Assembly (NCBI GenBank): GCA_029864095.1
Contig: JAOTUB010000013.1
Coordinates: 1-47,934 of the forward strand
DNA from: Gammaproteobacteria bacterium
GTDB taxonomy: Bacteria; Pseudomonadota; Gammaproteobacteria; Steroidobacterales; Woeseiaceae
Direction: 5' to 3'
Length of the DNA: 47,934 bases
Shown here: in pieces, positions 36,470-47,200 of the stretch
How positions within the stretch are numbered: position 1 is the first letter of the stretch
Layout of the letters: each line of letters begins with the position of its first letter
Translations under genes and position numbers: made by a program
The notes under the pieces: model-generated
Seen by the model: the letters and a program-made list of their open reading frames with translations, nothing else
The model's database searches: none
Told to the model about the DNA's origin: nothing

Positions 36470-36996
36470 CGTTTGTTTCTCGCTACTTCTATCAGCGGTA
36501 CGAAATTCTGTTCCCATAGTGTCTGGTTCAACGGGCCGAGTTGTTTGAATAGCACGGTGCCATCTGCTCCTACGAGGAAAGTCTCGGGCGCTCCATAGAC
36601 TCCCCAGTCGATGCCGACTCTGCCATCCTGATCAAATGCCGAATCCACGAATGGATTGCCAAGTTGCTGCAAGAACCGTTGTGCTTCGGGAAGATTGTCA
36701 CGCCAGTTAAGACCGTAAATAGGGATCGTGCCCGACTGCGATAGGCGCATCAAAAAACCGTGTTCCTGACGACAGCCAACGCACCACGTCGCCCATACAT
36801 TGACGATTGCCATCTGGTTCTCGAAATCGGCCGAGCCGACCGTCTTCGTCGGATCGGTGACCGACGGCAACTCGAACTGCGGTGCAGGTTTGTTGATCAG
36901 CGGCGATGGGAGCTGGCTGGGATCTTTGCCCAGCCCAATAACGAATATCGGAATCAGAATCGCAAACGCGATCAACGGCAGGAGGAAACGCGACAC
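36466..36996 (-). CDS. ccmG: Periplasmic thioredoxin CcmG (DsbE)
   Basis: A 176-residue membrane-anchored thioredoxin. The N-terminal anchor helix is followed by WATWCVGCRQEH (about residue 71) and the cis-Pro segment VYGAPETFLV. It keeps the haem-binding cysteines reduced. The start is GTG with GGAG eight bases ahead; it overlaps the ccmF stop by one base (TAGTG). Confidence 0.95.
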   Translation of the reverse strand: MSRFLLPLIAFAILIPIFVIGLGKDPSQLPSPLINKPAPQFELPSVTDPTKTVGSADFENQMAIVNVWATWCVGCRQEHGFLMRLSQSGTIPIYGLNWRDNLPEAQRFLQQLGNPFVDSAFDQDGRVGIDWGVYGAPETFLVGADGTVLFKQLGPLNQTLWEQNFVPLIEVARNKR

Positions 36997-38957
36997 TAAG
37001 CTGACTCCGTCGCCGCCATCGAAGCCCGAGACTTGACCGGTACTGTCGCACGGTAGCGTCGGTCACTTGCGGCGATCAGCCCACCCAGCGCCATCACCAA
37101 CGCACCGAGCCAGATAAGACGAATCATCGGCTTGTATTGAATGCGCACGCTCCAGGTATTGTTGCCCAGCTGGTCCCCCAGGGCGATGAACAGGTCCTTG
37201 TTCCAATTTACGTGTATGCCCGCCTCTGTCATCCAGTTCTTCTGCACGAGGTATTGACGTTTTTGCGGACGAACTTCGCCAACAAAGTCGCCGTCGCGGC
37301 GGATCTCGACGACGCCTTCGACTGCGGTGTAATTAGGCCCCTCTACGTTTTGCAACTCGCGCAGCTCGAAGCGATGCCCGGCCACTTCCAATGTTTCTCC
37401 GGGTCGCATGGCCATATCGGTCTCGACGTTAAAAGCTGAAACGATTGTCACGCCGAGAATAAACATGCCGACACCGAAATGTGCGACCGACATGCCTAGC
37501 ACAGCTGGCGTGATACGCGCTCCACCCTCGGCGCGCCGCCAGGAACGGATGGGATCGAGTATTGCCGTTCCCATTACCCAAAACGCCGCAATGCTGCCAA
37601 TGCAAACCATTAGGCCGAATCGACCGTAAAGCACGCCCGGAACCAAAAGACCGATGACCACTGCCACGATCGCAGGTACCCGTAAACGCGTGGCAAGCAA
37701 ATTCTCCGGCTGATGCCGCCAGGCCGTGTGCATACCAATACCCATCAGGAAGACTAGCGGCAACATTGGGATTGTGAAAGCGACGGCATACCACGGTGGC
37801 CCAATCGATATTTTGCCTGCGTCCAGAACTTCGAAAATGAGCGGCGCAAGTGTGCCGATGAACACTACCGTCGCAGCGATAACCAGGAGGACATTGTTCA
37901 AGAGCAAGAACGTCTCGCGCGAATTTGGTTTAAAACCAGCGGCTGAATCAAGCGCCGGTGCGCGCCATGCGTACAAGGTCAACGCACCCACAATGACGAT
38001 GCCCAGGAAGGCCAGAATGAAAATACCACGTGATGGGTCAGTGGCGAACGCGTGCACCGATACAATGATGCCGGAGCGAACGAGGAATGTGCCGAGCAAA
38101 CTCAGTGAGAATGCTGCTATTGCGAGTAACAACGTCCAACTCTTAAACAGCCCGCGTTTTTCCGCAACCGCGAGCGAATGGATCAACGCAGTCCCTACGA
38201 GCCAGGGCATAAACGAGGCATTTTCTACCGGGTCCCAGAACCACCAGCCTCCCCACCCGAGTTCGTAGTACGCCCACCAACTGCCCAGCGCGATGCCGAG
38301 CGTCAGGAAGATCCAAGCGGCTGTCGTCCACGGTCGCGTCCATTTCGACCACTTTTGATCGAGGTTTCCGCTCAACATCGCGGCAACCGCGAATGCGAAC
38401 GCAACCGAAAAACCGACGTAGCCGACGTACAGCATCGGCGGATGAATGGCCATCCCCGGATCCTGCAACAACGGGTTCAGGTCAGCGCCATCGGCTGGCG
38501 GCATCGCGAGGCGCTCGAACGGGTTCGATGTCAGCAACGCGAACAGCAAGAATCCAACTGATAGCAGCCCGAGCACGCCGATGACCCGGGCAACAAACGT
38601 GTCAGGCAAACTATGACTATAGCGACTGACGGCCACAGTCCAGCAGCACAGTATCAGTATCCACAACAATACCGACCCTTCGTGCCCGCCCCACACTGCG
38701 GCTACCTTGTACATTGTCGGCAGCGCGAGCTGCGAGTGATTCGCGACGTACGCGACCGAAAAATCGCTTTGCAGGAACGCCCAGGTCAAACAGCTGTATG
38801 CAAACGCAACAAATACGAACTGCCCAAGCGCTGCGGTTCGCGCGGTCGACATCATTGCAGCGTCATTGCGATGCGCGCCGACAAGCGGCAGGATGCCCTG
38901 CAGCAACGCCAGAGACAACGCGAGTATCAACGCAAAATGACCGATCTCGGGGATCAT
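36996..38957 (-). CDS. ccmF: Haem lyase CcmF
   Basis: About 653 residues with some 14-15 membrane helices. The tryptophan-rich motif GWGGWWFWDPVENASFMPWL (about residue 230) contacts haem in the periplasm, with flanking His residues. CcmF joins haem from holo-CcmE to apocytochrome c. ATG 38957 is taken because it overlaps the ccmE stop as ATGA; a GTG four codons upstream is the alternative. Confidence 0.96.
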   Translation of the reverse strand: MIPEIGHFALILALSLALLQGILPLVGAHRNDAAMMSTARTAALGQFVFVAFAYSCLTWAFLQSDFSVAYVANHSQLALPTMYKVAAVWGGHEGSVLLWILILCCWTVAVSRYSHSLPDTFVARVIGVLGLLSVGFLLFALLTSNPFERLAMPPADGADLNPLLQDPGMAIHPPMLYVGYVGFSVAFAFAVAAMLSGNLDQKWSKWTRPWTTAAWIFLTLGIALGSWWAYYELGWGGWWFWDPVENASFMPWLVGTALIHSLAVAEKRGLFKSWTLLLAIAAFSLSLLGTFLVRSGIIVSVHAFATDPSRGIFILAFLGIVIVGALTLYAWRAPALDSAAGFKPNSRETFLLLNNVLLVIAATVVFIGTLAPLIFEVLDAGKISIGPPWYAVAFTIPMLPLVFLMGIGMHTAWRHQPENLLATRLRVPAIVAVVIGLLVPGVLYGRFGLMVCIGSIAAFWVMGTAILDPIRSWRRAEGGARITPAVLGMSVAHFGVGMFILGVTIVSAFNVETDMAMRPGETLEVAGHRFELRELQNVEGPNYTAVEGVVEIRRDGDFVGEVRPQKRQYLVQKNWMTEAGIHVNWNKDLFIALGDQLGNNTWSVRIQYKPMIRLIWLGALVMALGGLIAASDRRYRATVPVKSRASMAATESA

Positions 38958-39427
38958 TGCGAGGGGCACTCCAACGGGCCTTCGCTCAGTCCCGCTGTCT
39001 GATCTGTCACATGGTCGGCCATCGAATCTGCGACTTCGGGGGCCATGTAGTTCTCGTCATGCTTGGCGAGAATTTCATCGGCGACAAAGACGCCGTTATC
39101 TTCCAGGCGCCCGTGTGCAACGACGCCTTGACCTTCGCGAAACAGGTCGGGCAAGACGCCTGAATAGCTCACGTCCAGATCGCAACGCAGGTCCGTCACC
39201 TTAAAAGTCATCTCAAGTGATCCTGCATCGCGCTGCACGCTGCCGTCACGCACCAGCCCGCCGACGCGAAAATTCCTGTTCTCCGGATACTTGCCTTCGG
39301 CAACCTCGGTAACGCTGACGAAGAACATCATGCTGTCCTTCATTGCCTGCAGCGATAGCCCTGTCGCAATAGCGACGCCGATCACGACCAGACCCACGGC
39401 GAGCATACGTTGCTGTCTTGGCTTCAT
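38954..39427 (-). CDS. ccmE: Haem chaperone CcmE
   Basis: A 157-residue periplasmic protein with an N-terminal anchor helix and an OB-fold. The covalent haem site is His in LAKHDENYMAPEV (about residue 126), with the conserved Tyr four residues later, giving the HxxxY form. A longer C-terminal tail follows. ATGA overlaps link it with ccmD upstream and ccmF downstream. Confidence 0.96.
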   Translation of the reverse strand: MKPRQQRMLAVGLVVIGVAIATGLSLQAMKDSMMFFVSVTEVAEGKYPENRNFRVGGLVRDGSVQRDAGSLEMTFKVTDLRCDLDVSYSGVLPDLFREGQGVVAHGRLEDNGVFVADEILAKHDENYMAPEVADSMADHVTDQTAGLSEGPLECPSQ

Positions 39428-39585
39428 TGCGTGTCTCCGAGCGCTTTGATACGCACTTCAATATCCCTGTAGACCCGGCGCTGCCGCAAACGTGCCCGCC
39501 ATTCACAAATGACGAACACGACTACAGTCATCGCGAAACATGTCCATACGTAGGCGCCGTAACCGCCCATCGACAAACTTTCCAT
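39424..39585 (-). CDS. ccmD: Small membrane protein CcmD
   Basis: A 53-residue protein, MESLSMGGYGAYVWTCF followed by a single membrane helix (AMTVVVFVICEW) and a basic tail, the size and pattern of CcmD. It stabilises the CcmABC-E complex during release of haem-loaded CcmE. It starts three bases after the ccmC stop, and its stop overlaps the ccmE start as ATGA. Confidence 0.93.
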   Translation of the reverse strand: MESLSMGGYGAYVWTCFAMTVVVFVICEWRARLRQRRVYRDIEVRIKALGDTQ

Positions 39586-39588
39586 CGT

Positions 39589-40335
39589 TTATGTACCTTT
39601 GGAGAGGATCATTTCCCTGACCCAGCGTGTGCGTCGCTCGCGATACAGGACTTCGGCCCGTACCCGCCGCAGCAGCAGCGCGCCGAACAGGAATGTGAAG
39701 CCGAGGATCATGGCAAGCAGCGGATACAGCATCGCCGTGTCCATTGCCGGACCGCCTTTCCTTACCAGGGTCGGCCCCTGATGCAGCGAACTCCACCACT
39801 CGACAGAGAAATGGATGATCGGCACATTGACGGCGCCGACGAGCGCGAGCACTGCACTCGACTTGTCCGCTTTAGCCGTGTCATCGATGGCGCCGCGCAA
39901 TGCCATGTAGCCAAAATAGAGGAAGAGCATTATCAATTCTGAGGTCAGGCGCGGATCGCCCCATTCCCACCACGTGCCCCACATGGGCTTGCCCCAGATC
40001 GATCCGGTTGCCAGCGCGAGAAAAGTGAACCAGGCGCCAATCGGGGCGGCCGCCGCCGCGACCGCGTGCGCGAGCTTGATGCGCCAGATCAAACCGATGC
40101 CGGCACTTGTCGCCATGATCATATAGGTCATCATCGACAAATAGGCCGACGGCACATGTACGTAAATGATGCGGAAGGCGTCGCCCTGCTGGTAGTCCAT
40201 CGGCGCGACGAACAGGCCCGCATAGGCTCCGTACGCGACCAGAAACAGGCCGGGCACGACAAACCACGGGATCATGCTCGCGGCAAGCCCGTAAAAATGT
40301 GGCGGTGACGCCAATTTATGTATGAATTTCCACAT
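39589..40335 (-). CDS. ccmC: Haem exporter/handling protein CcmC
   Basis: A 248-residue protein with six helices. The haem-binding WWD motif is seen in GTWWEWGDPRLTSEL (about residue 120), with conserved His in YVHVPSAY (about 59) and IIHFSVEWW (about 175). It loads haem onto CcmE. It begins 11 bases after the ccmB stop. Confidence 0.96.
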   Translation of the reverse strand: MWKFIHKLASPPHFYGLAASMIPWFVVPGLFLVAYGAYAGLFVAPMDYQQGDAFRIIYVHVPSAYLSMMTYMIMATSAGIGLIWRIKLAHAVAAAAAPIGAWFTFLALATGSIWGKPMWGTWWEWGDPRLTSELIMLFLYFGYMALRGAIDDTAKADKSSAVLALVGAVNVPIIHFSVEWWSSLHQGPTLVRKGGPAMDTAMLYPLLAMILGFTFLFGALLLRRVRAEVLYRERRTRWVREMILSKGT

Positions 40336-40346
40336 GGGCGGGGATT

Positions 40347-41036
40347 CTACTCGTTGCTGATACGTAATGCGGCTGCTGTGGCAAACGGCGCAAAGGATAA
40401 AACTAAAACGGCGTAGGCGCCAAGAAAATACAAGCCACCCGCGACGCCGTCGCCGGCAGCTACCAGTGACACGGTGCGGGCCCCGAATATCAGGACTGGC
40501 ATCGCCAGCGGCAGAATCAGCAGACTCAGCAGAGCGGTACCACGATGCAGCCCGACGGTCAGCGCGGCGCCGATTGACCCCAACAAACTCAGGCTGATCG
40601 TACCAAGCAGCAAGGTAATCATAAGGAATCCTGTCACGGAAGCCGGCATCCGGAACGTTATGGCAACAACCGGAGATATGAGTACCAGCGGCAATCCGCT
40701 GGTTAGCCAGTGCATGATGGATTTACCCAGCGCCAGTGCGGGCAGCGGCACAGGGCTTACCAGCATCTGGTCGAGACTGCCATCCTCGAAGTCGGACAGA
40801 AACAGGCTATTCAGCGACAGCAACATCGCCAGCAGCGCCGCAACCCACAGCACGGCCGGGCCGCTGAACTCCAACTGCTCGGGACTCGGGCCAACGGCAA
40901 GTGGAAACAACGCCGCGACCATGACAAAGAAGAACAGCGGGTTGAGAATGTCGCCCGGTCGCTTCCAGGCGAGCAGCAGATCGCGGCGAATTACGCCGAG
41001 CATCCCGGCGAGCATTGCTGGCGCGTCGCCTGTCAT
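40347..41036 (-). CDS. ccmB: Haem ABC exporter permease CcmB
   Basis: About 229 residues with six helices. RRDLLLAWKRPGDILNPLFFF at the N-terminus and DFEDGSLDQMLVSPVPL (about residue 80) are typical. It is the membrane partner of CcmA in freeing haem-CcmE from CcmC. ATG 41036 is chosen for its ATGA overlap with the ccmA stop; the frame is open upstream but inside ccmA. Confidence 0.94.
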   Translation of the reverse strand: MTGDAPAMLAGMLGVIRRDLLLAWKRPGDILNPLFFFVMVAALFPLAVGPSPEQLEFSGPAVLWVAALLAMLLSLNSLFLSDFEDGSLDQMLVSPVPLPALALGKSIMHWLTSGLPLVLISPVVAITFRMPASVTGFLMITLLLGTISLSLLGSIGAALTVGLHRGTALLSLLILPLAMPVLIFGARTVSLVAAGDGVAGGLYFLGAYAVLVLSFAPFATAAALRISNE

Positions 41037-41647
41037 TGCAGCACGATCTTCTGCGCGTTGGAGCCGATTTCGACGTCCTGGTGCGCCGCCATGATGCACA
41101 TGCCGCCCATGTCGAGATGTTCGCTCGTGAGTTTGACGACGAGCTCGCGACCCTCACGGTCGAGATTGGTAAATGGCTCATCCATCAGCCATAACGGCGC
41201 TCCTGACAACAACATGCGGGCGAGCGCCACGCGCCGTTGCTGGCCTGCCGACAGTGAGCGAATCGGCAGCCGCTTGAGTCTGTCGATATCGAGCCTGTGC
41301 AGGACCTCATCGAAGTCCGCACCGGACTGCGAGCGCAGGTTTGCTTCGAATCTCAGGTTCTCGACCAGGGTCAGGTCGGCCTTGAAACCGACGCGATGCG
41401 CCATCCACACGAGCGCGCCGTGAAAGGCCTGTCGGTCCGACAGCACCGGAACATCGCCCCAGAAGATTTCGCCCGCTTCGAAAGAAATGAGTCCTGCGAT
41501 TGCGCGCATCAGACTCGTCTTACCGGTGCCGTTACGGCCCTCGAGGAGCAGTAGTTCGCCTTGATTCAGCGCAAAACTCAAGTGCCGAAAAAGGCACCTT
41601 TCGCCGCGGAACAGGGTGAGGTCGTTGGCCGATAGCTTAGTAGTCAA
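41033..41647 (-). CDS. ccmA: Haem exporter ATPase CcmA
   Basis: A 204-residue ABC ATPase. Walker A GRNGTGKTSL (about residues 37-46), signature LSAGQQRRVALAR (about 135) and Walker B LWLMDEPFTNLD (about 155) are complete. It is the first gene of the ccm operon. The start is TTG with AAGG close ahead. The 260 bases upstream are AT-rich and should contain the operon promoter; a weak TTGAAA...TGTTAT pair lies at 41666-41696 on the minus strand with 19-base spacing. Confidence 0.94.
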   Translation of the reverse strand: MTTKLSANDLTLFRGERCLFRHLSFALNQGELLLLEGRNGTGKTSLMRAIAGLISFEAGEIFWGDVPVLSDRQAFHGALVWMAHRVGFKADLTLVENLRFEANLRSQSGADFDEVLHRLDIDRLKRLPIRSLSAGQQRRVALARMLLSGAPLWLMDEPFTNLDREGRELVVKLTSEHLDMGGMCIMAAHQDVEIGSNAQKIVLQ

Positions 41648-41910
41648 TACCTTACGCCTCGTCGCATAACACCGACAGTATCCATTGATTTTTCAAACAT
41701 TTTTTCATATCAATAAGTTATCTGGAATAACGAATCTAATTTCTAATATTCTGCCACATTCATTTGATCCACAAAGAAACAATTCTTCGCGGTTTACAGC
41801 ATTTCGTCGCAAACGTAGACTGGTCTTCCTGGCCAAAAAAACGAGATGTATAACGGCCGGGCCCAAGAATAACGAATATTACGCGACATAACTGTCTGCG
41901 AGTAATACTT

Positions 41911-43215
41911 ATGGACTTAGGGGCAGCTGGCCTTAGCGAGCAACCGTTTCGAACTCATGGCAGGCCGCTGTCGACGGTTTCTTACGCGTCCCACCTGGAA
42001 GCGATCGACGTTCTCCGAGAAACCTATGCTGCGCGCAGCGGCCTGTGCCTGCTGCAAGGTCCGTTGCTCTCGGGCAAGACCACGATCATTCGGCACTTTA
42101 TCGACACGCTCCCTGACGATTGTGCCGTTGCCGTGATCGATGGCAAAGGACTCAATACCACGGGCCTTCTGGAGGCTGTGCTGCGCCAGTTCGGCTACGT
42201 TCTCGCCCACAGCTCGCCGACCGAATTGATGGGTTTGCTGCGTGTCTTTACGATGCAGCAAGCCGCGTCGCATCAACCACCGCTGCTCATTATCGAGAAC
42301 ACCCGTGCGCTCAAAGCCAGCGCGTTGCGGGCACTGTGCGAACTCGCGGATCTCGACGTTCGCGGCACCAAAGCGCTCAAGATCGTGCTCGTGAGTGACA
42401 CGCCGCTGCGCAAGCTGGTCAGGGCGCCCGCGCTGGCATCCATCGCGAATCGGCTCACGCATGATTTTCATTTGCGGCCGATGACGAATGAAGAAGCCAT
42501 GGAGTACCTGCACACGAAGTTGCGTGCGGCCGGCAGTGAGATTCCGGAGTTCATTTTCCCGATTGCTGTGTGCACGGAACTCTGGCGTGCCTCGGGCGGC
42601 TGGCCCGGTATCCTGGATCGCATCGCGCTGCTATCGCTGGCGCGCGCAGACACTTTGCCGGTGCCGCAGGAGCAGGTTGAACGACCGGTGCTGCCGCATG
42701 GCACGTGGAATGACGAGGAACTCGTCGAGCTCGAAGTCGAGGTTGAGATAGCCGACCAAGCGGCCGAGATGCCGACTCCGCCGACGCTGTACGTCTCACA
42801 CGATGGCGAAACGCTGCATGAAACGGTGTTGGACATGCCGCGCCTGCTGATCGGCCGCTCAGAGCACAATGACATAACCATTTCGAGTAAATTCGTCAGC
42901 CGCCATCACGCACTCCTGGTGCGTCACGGCAGCGCCACGTTCCTGATGGATCTCAACAGCACGAACGGCACGTTCGTGAACTCCAAGCGCGTCTCGAATC
43001 ATGTGCTGGTGCACAACGACGTCATAACCGTCGGGCACCATCGCATCAAGTTCAACGATCCGTACGCGACCAAGCGCGGCTCGCTCGAAGGCGTTGAGTT
43101 CGCTGACACGGTGATCATGAAAACCCTCGAGGACATGCGCAGGCTGCTGGCACAGGAAAACACCGAGGTCCTGCCGACGCAGACCGAAAATCTGCCGACG
43201 TCGTCGGGCAGCTAG
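41911..43215 (+). CDS. ExeA/GspA-like AAA ATPase with C-terminal FHA domain
   Basis: A 434-residue protein. An ExeA-type N-terminus ([15 protein letters not shown]) leads to an intact Walker [10 protein letters not shown] (residues 50-58, Lys56), and a Walker B-like LLIIENTRA. An acidic linker ([11 protein letters not shown]) joins to an FHA domain about 300-385: [16 protein letters not shown] and NSTNGTFVN. The tail after the FHA ([21 protein letters not shown]) is charged and contains a Thr in ADTVI that could be an FHA ligand when phosphorylated; that is inference. ExeA/GspA proteins help assemble secretion channels, but no exeB or secretin is seen nearby. It is divergent from ccmA across 260 bases and its stop overlaps that of tdk in CTAG. 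Confidence 0.85.
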   Translation: MDLGAAGLSEQPFRTHGRPLSTVSYASHLEAIDVLRETYAARSGLCLLQGPLLSGKTTIIRHFIDTLPDDCAVAVIDGKGLNTTGLLEAVLRQFGYVLAHSSPTELMGLLRVFTMQQAASHQPPLLIIENTRALKASALRALCELADLDVRGTKALKIVLVSDTPLRKLVRAPALASIANRLTHDFHLRPMTNEEAMEYLHTKLRAAGSEIPEFIFPIAVCTELWRASGGWPGILDRIALLSLARADTLPVPQEQVERPVLPHGTWNDEELVELEVEVEIADQAAEMPTPPTLYVSHDGETLHETVLDMPRLLIGRSEHNDITISSKFVSRHHALLVRHGSATFLMDLNSTNGTFVNSKRVSNHVLVHNDVITVGHHRIKFNDPYATKRGSLEGVEFADTVIMKTLEDMRRLLAQENTEVLPTQTENLPTSSGS

Positions 43216-43790
43216 GAGAAAAACTTCTCTTTGAAGTGCCGGCGGCACATCGACACGTAGCGGTCGTTGCCACCGATCTCGATCTGTGAACCTTCGGTAA
43301 TCGCGTTGCCGCTGCCATCGAAGCGCACGACCATCGTCGCCTTCGAGCCACAATGGCAAATTGCCTTAAGTTCGTTCAGATTGTCGGACCAGGCGAGCAG
43401 GTACTTGCTGCCCTCGAACGGCTCGCCCTGAAAATCGGTGCGCAGCCCGTAAGCGAGTACCGGAATATTCAACTTATCCGTCACTTCGCCGAGCTGAAAC
43501 ACCTGCTCCTTGGTCAGGAACTGGGCTTCGTCTACGAGCACACAGTGCAGCCTGTTCGCTTCGTGCAGTTGCGTAATCTGTGCGAGCAAATCGTCGCCGG
43601 ACCGAAACGTCGTCGCCTCCGTCTCAATACCGATTCGCGACGTGACTTTACCGGCACCGAAACGATCATCGAATTCCGGCGCCAATACGAGCGTGTTCAT
43701 GCCGCGTTCCCGGTAGTTGTAACTGGACTGCAGCAGTGCCGTCGACTTGCCGGCATTCATCGACGAGTAGTAGAAATACAGCTTGGCCAT
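43212..43790 (-). CDS. tdk: Thymidine kinase (type II, zinc-containing)
   Basis: A 192-residue enzyme of the salvage pathway, ATP + thymidine to dTMP. P-loop [13 protein letters not shown] (about residue 9), DEAQFL (about 87, the catalytic Glu region), the lid with [15 protein letters not shown], and zinc ligands CHCG (about 144) and CRRH (about 183) are all present. Length is typical. It converges on the AAA-FHA gene with overlapping stops. Confidence 0.97.
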   Translation of the reverse strand: MAKLYFYYSSMNAGKSTALLQSSYNYRERGMNTLVLAPEFDDRFGAGKVTSRIGIETEATTFRSGDDLLAQITQLHEANRLHCVLVDEAQFLTKEQVFQLGEVTDKLNIPVLAYGLRTDFQGEPFEGSKYLLAWSDNLNELKAICHCGSKATMVVRFDGSGNAITEGSQIEIGGNDRYVSMCRRHFKEKFFS

Positions 43791-43852
43791 GCAGACGATA
43801 GTGCCGCAACCGGGCGCTTATCTCTAGGCCTCCCTGGTCAGGCAGCGGGGAT

Positions 43853-44068
43853 CTAGCGGCGTATCAGGTGCGTCAGCACCCGGCGCAGATTGCGGCGTTT
43901 CGGCTTGGTGCAGCCGGCACACAACGAGCGTGGCGTGTGTCGGTGGGAAACGATCTGCGGTACCGGTGTCACCCGCCCCTGCCGCAGACAACTGCTGCAG
44001 ATCACGAGGTCGGACAAGAGCCCGATCAGCCGGTAATCGACGTTGTTGCGTGCAGTTGCTGCGGCCAT
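43853..44068 (-). CDS. Small two-CxxC (putative zinc-binding) protein
   Basis: A 71-residue basic protein. CSSC at about residues 24-27 and CAGC at about 50-53 could form a single zinc ribbon. The C-terminus is Arg/Lys rich (KPKRRNLRRVLTHLIRR), suggesting nucleic-acid contact; that is inference. I do not recognise a family. GGAG eight bases before the ATG supports translation. It lies upstream of tdk on the same strand with a 62-base gap. Confidence 0.6.
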   Translation of the reverse strand: MAAATARNNVDYRLIGLLSDLVICSSCLRQGRVTPVPQIVSHRHTPRSLCAGCTKPKRRNLRRVLTHLIRR

Positions 44069-44202
44069 GGTGAGTCTCCGTGGAACCCACCTTCTTGTCG
44101 CAAAACGCGCGAAGAATGTCGAATAACTTTTTGGTTTTTAACAAAAACTGTGAAGCAGTTAACACTTGCGCTGCGAAGCGGCACCGCGCCAGTCGCCAAC
44201 GC

Positions 44203-44231
44203 AAAAAAAAAGCGGCCCCCGCAGGGGCCGC
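44203..44231 (-). terminator. Rho-independent terminator of TonB receptor gene
   Basis: On the minus strand an 8-bp GC stem (GCGGCCCC / GGGGCCGC, four-base loop) is followed by nine T. It lies about 32 bases after the receptor stop. Confidence 0.9.
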
Positions 44232-44262
44232 CATGCAGCTTCTTTAGATCGCGTGACCGACG

Positions 44263-47200
44263 CTACTCGTGACGCCAGGTGGCGCGCAGGTACGTGAAAT
44301 TCCCCGGCATGTCATAGGTAGACGGATCGTAACCGTTCAGTGAACAGCTGTAGCAGGCCGGTGGATCCTCGTTGAATACATTGTTTATACCGAGCGTGAT
44401 GGTGAGGGCATCGTCCATATTGCTGGGCCGCCACGTCACCTGCAAGTCGTTGAACATGGTGCTGTCGAGCTTGTTCAGCGACAGGCTATTGTCGTCGAAG
44501 TCGGGCTGGGAGCACACACCCAGATTGGCGAGGCTGTCGGGCGAACCGTCGAGAAAGTCTTGGCAACGTTCGATCAGCCCGTCGATGTAACGTAGCGTCC
44601 ACGCCACGCTCCAGTCCTCATAGAACCAATCGACAACCAGTGTCGACGTCCACTCGGGCTTGCCGCGATCGTTCTCCTCGATGCCCTCCAGCGAGCGTTC
44701 CTGGAATCCTGTCGATGAACTCGGGTCGAGCAGGATCTCCGTGAAGTCATTCAGGAGCGAATTCATCCATGCGACCCGGAACTGCCCGCGCTCGGTCTCG
44801 GGACCCAGGTAGGTCAGGTTGAAGTCATAGCCGTCCGTGTCAATGCCACCGATGTTGGTGAGCTGGTTGTCGAAGCGGTTTATGACGCCCGAGGCCGTGC
44901 GTCCGATCAGATTGCAGAACGCGGGCTCGCCGATATTCGCGCAGGAGTCGAGGATGGTCTGCGCGTCGACTGCCTGGATGGCATCACTTAGCTCATGCTT
45001 GTAGTAGGTGAACTCGATGCTGAGATCCTCAATCCAGCCCACGTCTTCGACGAAGCTCGGGCTCCATACGATGCCGAAGTTCGTGCTATCCACCGTTTCC
45101 GGCTGCAACTCCGGGTTGCCGCCCGTGAGCACCGAAATCTGGCCGCCGAGCTGCACGTAGCTACCGTCGTTCGGTACGCCTTCCGCGATGCAGTTGTCGA
45201 TCACGGTCTGGGAAACGCCCGTGTTATTGAAGTCGGAGCAGGGATCGGCGATCGTCGCATCGAAGCGTGACTGCAACCCGAACAGCTCGCCGATAGCCGG
45301 TGCTCTGAATCCCTCACCGAAGCCGGCGCGCAGCAACAGGTCCGAAGTGGGCCGCCAGCGGACCCCGAACTTGGTCGTTGTCTCGCTGCCGAACGTCGAG
45401 TAGTCGGCCGAACGGGCGGCGATCGACAGGTCGAGCAGATCCGCACCCGGTCGCTCTGAGAGCAGCGGGACGTTGAATTCGACATAGAATGCATTGACGT
45501 CGAAATCCCCCGAGGTCGGCTGCGCCGGGATACCGGCGCTGTCGCCGGCGACGACGATTGCGTCAGGCTGGAATGATCCTTCCTGATCGCGATACTCAAA
45601 GCCTGCGGCAAAAGCGAGCGGACCGGCGGGCATATCAACGATGTCGCCGCTGACGTTGGCGGTGAAGTTCGTCAGTTGTTGCACGCTCGAGTCCTGCTGC
45701 GTGAAGGCAACCCAGCCGAGCATCTCCTCGGTGATGGTACCTTCGCCAGTCGCACCCTGGCCGCCGAAGAAGTTGAATGGGACGCAGCCATCGATCGGGT
45801 TACCGGGCGTGCCACAGACGAAGTTGCCGCTACCGTCTGTGAACGCCGGTCCGAGCGCCTGCTTGAGCTTCCTGGCATTGTAACCACCGGTCTTGATCTG
45901 GTTGGCCTGATTGCGCGACCAGGCGACGTTGAGGTCCCAGAAGAAGTCGCGCTCGCCGGTCGAGAATTCCCCGACCAGGCCGGAGCCGACATACCATGTA
46001 TCCACGTCCTGCTCAAAGATACGCGGCCCACCTTCCAGCGGGCGCCGGCCCATGAAGTACGACTGTTCATCAGCATTGATGGAGATGCCGAACGGGTTGT
46101 ATGGGTTGGTGACGTCGATCGAGATCGTGTCCAGGATATTGCCGTTACCCGCGTCCGAACCGATGAACAATGGCTCCGGGGCCGCCTGGTTGTCCGACCT
46201 GCGGTTGTTATAGAGACCCTTCAAGTAAAACTTGACGTCGTCGTTTAAGTTGTAATCAGCTTGGCCGTAGACGCTGGTTCGCTTCGACGGCGTGACGACC
46301 TTGTTGAAGGGCGCGAAATTGAAACGGTCCGCGTTGCTCCAGAGATGGTAGTCATCCGTTGGCGCGCCAAACTGAGCGGCATACACTGGATTACCGTCAT
46401 CATCCACTCCGTCCTGAATGAAGCCGGTAAAACCGAGCGGGTTAGTGGGATCGAAAAACGGACTGCTCGTACCATCGTTCAGAGTTCCATTTATGAACAG
46501 GGCGTCACCATTGGGGTCGGTGATCGGCGTGTACTCAAACACGTAGCGACCCTGCGGAGTACCAGAGCTGCCGTGAAGGTTCGAGGTACCGGGACCGGCA
46601 GACTCGCGCGCCTGCTTCACATCCGCCGCGCTAACCGATTTCTGGTCGGTGTACGACACATTGAGAAAGACCGAGCTTTGGTCGGAGACGCTGCCAATCG
46701 AGAGGGAGCCCTCTACCGTGTCACCATCGCCCTCACTGAAGCTGCCGCCGTAGCCGCTGATCTCGAAGCCCTCGAAATTCTTCTTCGTGATGATGTTGAC
46801 CACCCCGGCGATCGCATCGGCGCCATATATCGCAGAAGCGCCATCTTCGAGCACCTCGATGCGATCGATGATGCTGATCGGGATCGTGTTGAGATCGGTC
46901 GCCGAGCCGACGCCACTGGCGGAAGATTCGCTAATCCAGCGCATGCCGTCGACGAGGACCAGAACACGCTTCGCGTTGAGGTGGCGCAGGTCAACCTGGG
47001 AAGAGCCGGCACCAACACCGCTGCCATCCGGAGGGAAGCCGAAGTTGCCGCTCGAGTTGAAGCGCGCGTTGAGGGCGCCGCCCGATGACGGCAGGCGCTG
47101 CAAGAAGTCACCAATCGACGTGAGTCCGGACTTCAGGAGGTCCTCATTGGAAACCTGCATTACCGGGCCGCTCTCCGCAAGTGGGTCCTGGCGAATACGC

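Noticed and set aside
41685..41891. 68-codon plus-strand frame in the gap before the AAA-FHA gene
   Set aside because: AT-rich intergenic composition, no ribosome site and no recognisable motif; better read as promoter DNA.
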